From contig CAIKID010000289.1 of assembly GCA_903827345.1 (NCBI GenBank), forward strand, positions 1 to 7,188: DNA of 7,188 nucleotides, given 5' to 3'. The notes beneath the pieces were generated by a model. It made no database searches. It was not told where the DNA came from and saw only the letters and a list, made by a program, of their open reading frames with translations. This DNA is from an uncultured Actinomycetes bacterium. GTDB taxonomy: Bacteria; Actinomycetota; Actinomycetes; Nanopelagicales; Nanopelagicaceae. This document shows, piece by piece, positions 5,445 to 7,188 of the stretch; within the stretch, counting starts at the first letter, position 1; the number at the start of each line of letters is the position of its first letter. Position numbers and translations under genes: made by a program.

Positions 5445-6437
5445 TTGATCGGTTTTATCTCTCGGCGCCTCACTTTCTCCATTATTACTCTGCTGGTTGT
5501 CACTCTCGCTGTCTATGGGATCTTCTCACTGCTTCCATTTGACCCTGCGGCGCTCACCTGTGGGCAACATTGCAACCCGCAAATTATTCACTCCAATCGC
5601 ATTCGACTGGGCTACGACAAGCCACTCTTGTTCCAATTCTGGCTATTTGTTAAGGGAATTTTCTTAGGGCGTACCTACGGATTCGGAGCTGGCTCATTCA
5701 CATGCCCCGCTCCAAGCTTTGGCTTCTCATTTAACCAAAATGAATGTGTATCTACTTTGCTCGCTCAATCTTTTCCAATCACCATCAACCTCGCCATCGG
5801 TGCATTGATCATCTGGTTAATCATGGGAGTTGGACTAGGAATCTTGGCCGCTCGTTACAAGGGTAAATTCCTTGATACGGCAAGTTCTATATTTGTATTG
5901 CTAGGCATATCGTTGCCGATCTTCGTCACTGGTTTATTTATGTTGATCTGGGTATCGCTTAAGTGGAAGATAATTCCTATCCAACTTCAAGGTTACGTTT
6001 CGATATTTTCCAACCCCGTCGCTTACGCCAAGTACTTTGTGCTGCCTTGGATAACGCTGGCATTCGCCTTTGCCGCTCTCTATACACGATTCACTCGAGC
6101 CTCGATCTTGGAAACTCTAGGCGAGGATTACATTCGTACCGCGCGGGCTAAGGGCCTTTCAGAGAAGATAGTCCTTCGCAAGCACACCTTCCGCGCTGCT
6201 TTGGCTCCAATCGTGACAATGGCGAGTCTGGACTTTGCTGGTCTGATCGGTGGAGCAATCCTTACCGAATCGATTTTCAATCTTCCGGGCCTGGGTCGCC
6301 TGACCTTGCAATCAATTTACGAGTTTGATCTCAACGTCGTCGTCGCGACAACGATTATCGCGGCAGCAGTCGTTATCACTATGAATCTCATCGTAGATTT
6401 GTTATACGCCGTGCTCGACCCACGTGTGAGGATCTAG
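5445..6437 (+). CDS. dppB: Dipeptide/oligopeptide ABC transporter permease, DppB/OppB type
   Basis: The second channel subunit, 330 residues from a TTG start. Seen: the family N-terminus MIGFISRRL followed by a first span (about 10-30) and LPFDPAAL; a large extracellular loop (about 32-108); membrane spans near 111-136, 147-171, 198-215, 256-275 and 297-321; and the ATPase-docking EAA loop at about 229-258 (YIRTARAKGLSEK...HTFRAALAP). ESIFNLPGLGRL (275-286) and the C-terminal LLYAVLDPRVRI are typical of DppB/OppB. Four cysteines (39, 43, 87, 101) all lie in the outer loop and could form two disulfides; I recall similar cysteines in actinobacterial homologues. TTG 5445 is preferred to TTG 5436 because of the spacing to GAGAAAGG. 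The gene follows the terminator by about 65 nt; TTGAAT (5380-5385) with TACAAA (5404-5409) is a weak promoter candidate for it. Its stop shares one base with the dppD start. Confidence 0.93.
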   Translation: MIGFISRRLTFSIITLLVVTLAVYGIFSLLPFDPAALTCGQHCNPQIIHSNRIRLGYDKPLLFQFWLFVKGIFLGRTYGFGAGSFTCPAPSFGFSFNQNECVSTLLAQSFPITINLAIGALIIWLIMGVGLGILAARYKGKFLDTASSIFVLLGISLPIFVTGLFMLIWVSLKWKIIPIQLQGYVSIFSNPVAYAKYFVLPWITLAFAFAALYTRFTRASILETLGEDYIRTARAKGLSEKIVLRKHTFRAALAPIVTMASLDFAGLIGGAILTESIFNLPGLGRLTLQSIYEFDLNVVVATTIIAAAVVITMNLIVDLLYAVLDPRVRI

Positions 6438-7188
6438 TGGATAATACAAATCAGCTCTTAAAGATTTCCAATCTACAAGTTTCCTTTCCAACTGATGATG
6501 GTGACGTTAAGGCTGTAGATAATTTGAATCTCACCCTGAATGTTGGCGAGACCGTCGCGATTGTTGGCGAGTCTGGCTCTGGCAAGACAGTGACTAGCCT
6601 CTCTGTTATGGGCTTGCACAATATGCGAGCTACCAAAGTTTCTGGGGAAATATTGGTTCGCGATGGGGATGAGACTGTTGACGTTGTCTCTGCGAGCGTA
6701 GAGAAAGTTCGCGGTTTGCGTGGTCGAGCGGTCTCCATGATCTTCCAAGATCCCATGTCCTCGCTCCATCCTTACTATCGAATAGGGAATCAACTAGGTG
6801 AGGCATTCCTAGTTCACAATCCAGGCAAGAAGAAGGAAGCCAAAGCTAGAACTCTCGAGATGCTTGAGCTTGTAGGGATTTCAGAACCCGATAAGCGTGC
6901 CAACGAATATCCACACCAATTTTCCGGCGGAATGCGTCAACGTGTAATGATCGCCATGGCCCTTATGAACAACCCTAAGGTGCTGATCGCCGATGAACCT
7001 ACGACGGCGCTCGATGTAACGGTTCAGGCTCAGATCCTGACCCTTCTCAAAGATTTGCAAAAAGAATTTAAAATGGGAATTTTGATTATTACCCACGATC
7101 TTGGCGTCGTGGCCCAGATCGCCGATCGAGTCTCTGTTATGTATGCCGGAAATCTCGTCGAGCAGGGCAGCGCTGATGATATTTTCTA
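6437..7188 (+). CDS. dppD: Peptide ABC transporter ATP-binding subunit, DppD/OppD type (3' truncated by window edge)
   Basis: The first 250 residues of a cytoplasmic ATPase that powers the importer, opening MDNTNQLLKISNLQVSF from a GTG start. All nucleotide-binding motifs are present: Walker A GESGSGKT (44-51), Q-loop FQDPMSSLHP (Gln104), ABC signature FSGGMRQR (162-169), Walker B VLIADEP (182-188) with Glu187, D-loop ALD (191-193), and switch His220 in ITHD. The GYAGNLVE-like end segment (MYAGNLVEQG, 235-244) is also DppD/OppD-like. Family members run to about 320-350 residues, so the C-terminal oligopeptide-transporter extension, including its cysteine cluster, is outside the window. The GTG shares its G with the dppB stop (TAGTG) and GAGGA lies 4 nt upstream, so translation is probably coupled to dppB. 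A DppF partner ATPase is expected next. No stop codon is seen and no disruption is visible. Confidence 0.95.
   Translation, partial: MDNTNQLLKISNLQVSFPTDDGDVKAVDNLNLTLNVGETVAIVGESGSGKTVTSLSVMGLHNMRATKVSGEILVRDGDETVDVVSASVEKVRGLRGRAVSMIFQDPMSSLHPYYRIGNQLGEAFLVHNPGKKKEAKARTLEMLELVGISEPDKRANEYPHQFSGGMRQRVMIAMALMNNPKVLIADEPTTALDVTVQAQILTLLKDLQKEFKMGILIITHDLGVVAQIADRVSVMYAGNLVEQGSADDIF

Noticed and set aside
1..7188. tRNA, rRNA, CRISPR arrays, insertion sequences or defence genes
   Set aside because: No cloverleaf, repeat array, transposase or terminal repeats were recognised on either strand; the window is filled by metabolic, tRNA-modification and transport genes.

Overview
This window reads as an ordinary stretch of bacterial chromosome, most probably from an actinomycete (Actinomycetota). 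The reasons are an actinobacterial-style Tgt with the variant GGALDKE motif, DppB/DppC permeases with actinobacterial-looking loops, and GTG/TTG starts. Base composition is close to balanced rather than GC-rich. That, with a compact layout and a family 5 binding protein whose mature start (TGGIINLLTHQ...DPAQVYTGRDIAF) resembles those I associate with small aquatic actinobacteria, hints at a streamlined planktonic lineage. The placement is inference from recalled family patterns and has not been searched.

Left half (1-2236). The 3' part of a LigB/DODA-type extradiol ring-opening dioxygenase enters from the left edge on the + strand. It converges, with a 13-nt overlap, on tgt (tRNA-guanine transglycosylase, - strand). 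Upstream of tgt on the same strand is a small unrecognised lipoprotein gene whose last 38 nt overlap the start of tgt, so the two probably form a bicistronic unit. A perfect 10-bp inverted repeat lies just inside the 5' coding end of tgt.

Centre (2237-2335). A 99-nt divergent intergenic region separates the lipoprotein gene from the transporter locus. It carries a clear TATAAT on the - strand and only weak promoter candidates on the + strand.

Right half (2336-7188, all + strand). This is a dipeptide/oligopeptide (Dpp/Opp, PepT-family) ABC importer in the order permease C, binding protein A, permease B, ATPase D. The last gene is cut by the window edge, and the second ATPase (DppF) would be expected beyond it. 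The 194-nt gap before the binding-protein gene holds a 21-bp perfect palindrome and a second inverted repeat sharing the word TGAGCGT, which are candidate operators. A strong hairpin terminator follows the binding-protein gene, which would let that subunit be made in excess of the membrane parts. dppB and dppD overlap by one base and are probably translationally coupled.

Working together: the binding protein captures a peptide-like ligand outside the membrane, DppB and DppC form the channel, and DppD (with an expected DppF) drives uptake by ATP hydrolysis. The true substrate cannot be read from the sequence. I found no mobile element, CRISPR array, RNA gene or evidence of an undescribed system. 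The points most worth a second look are the paired inverted repeats, the binding protein's missing lipobox, and the tgt start region.
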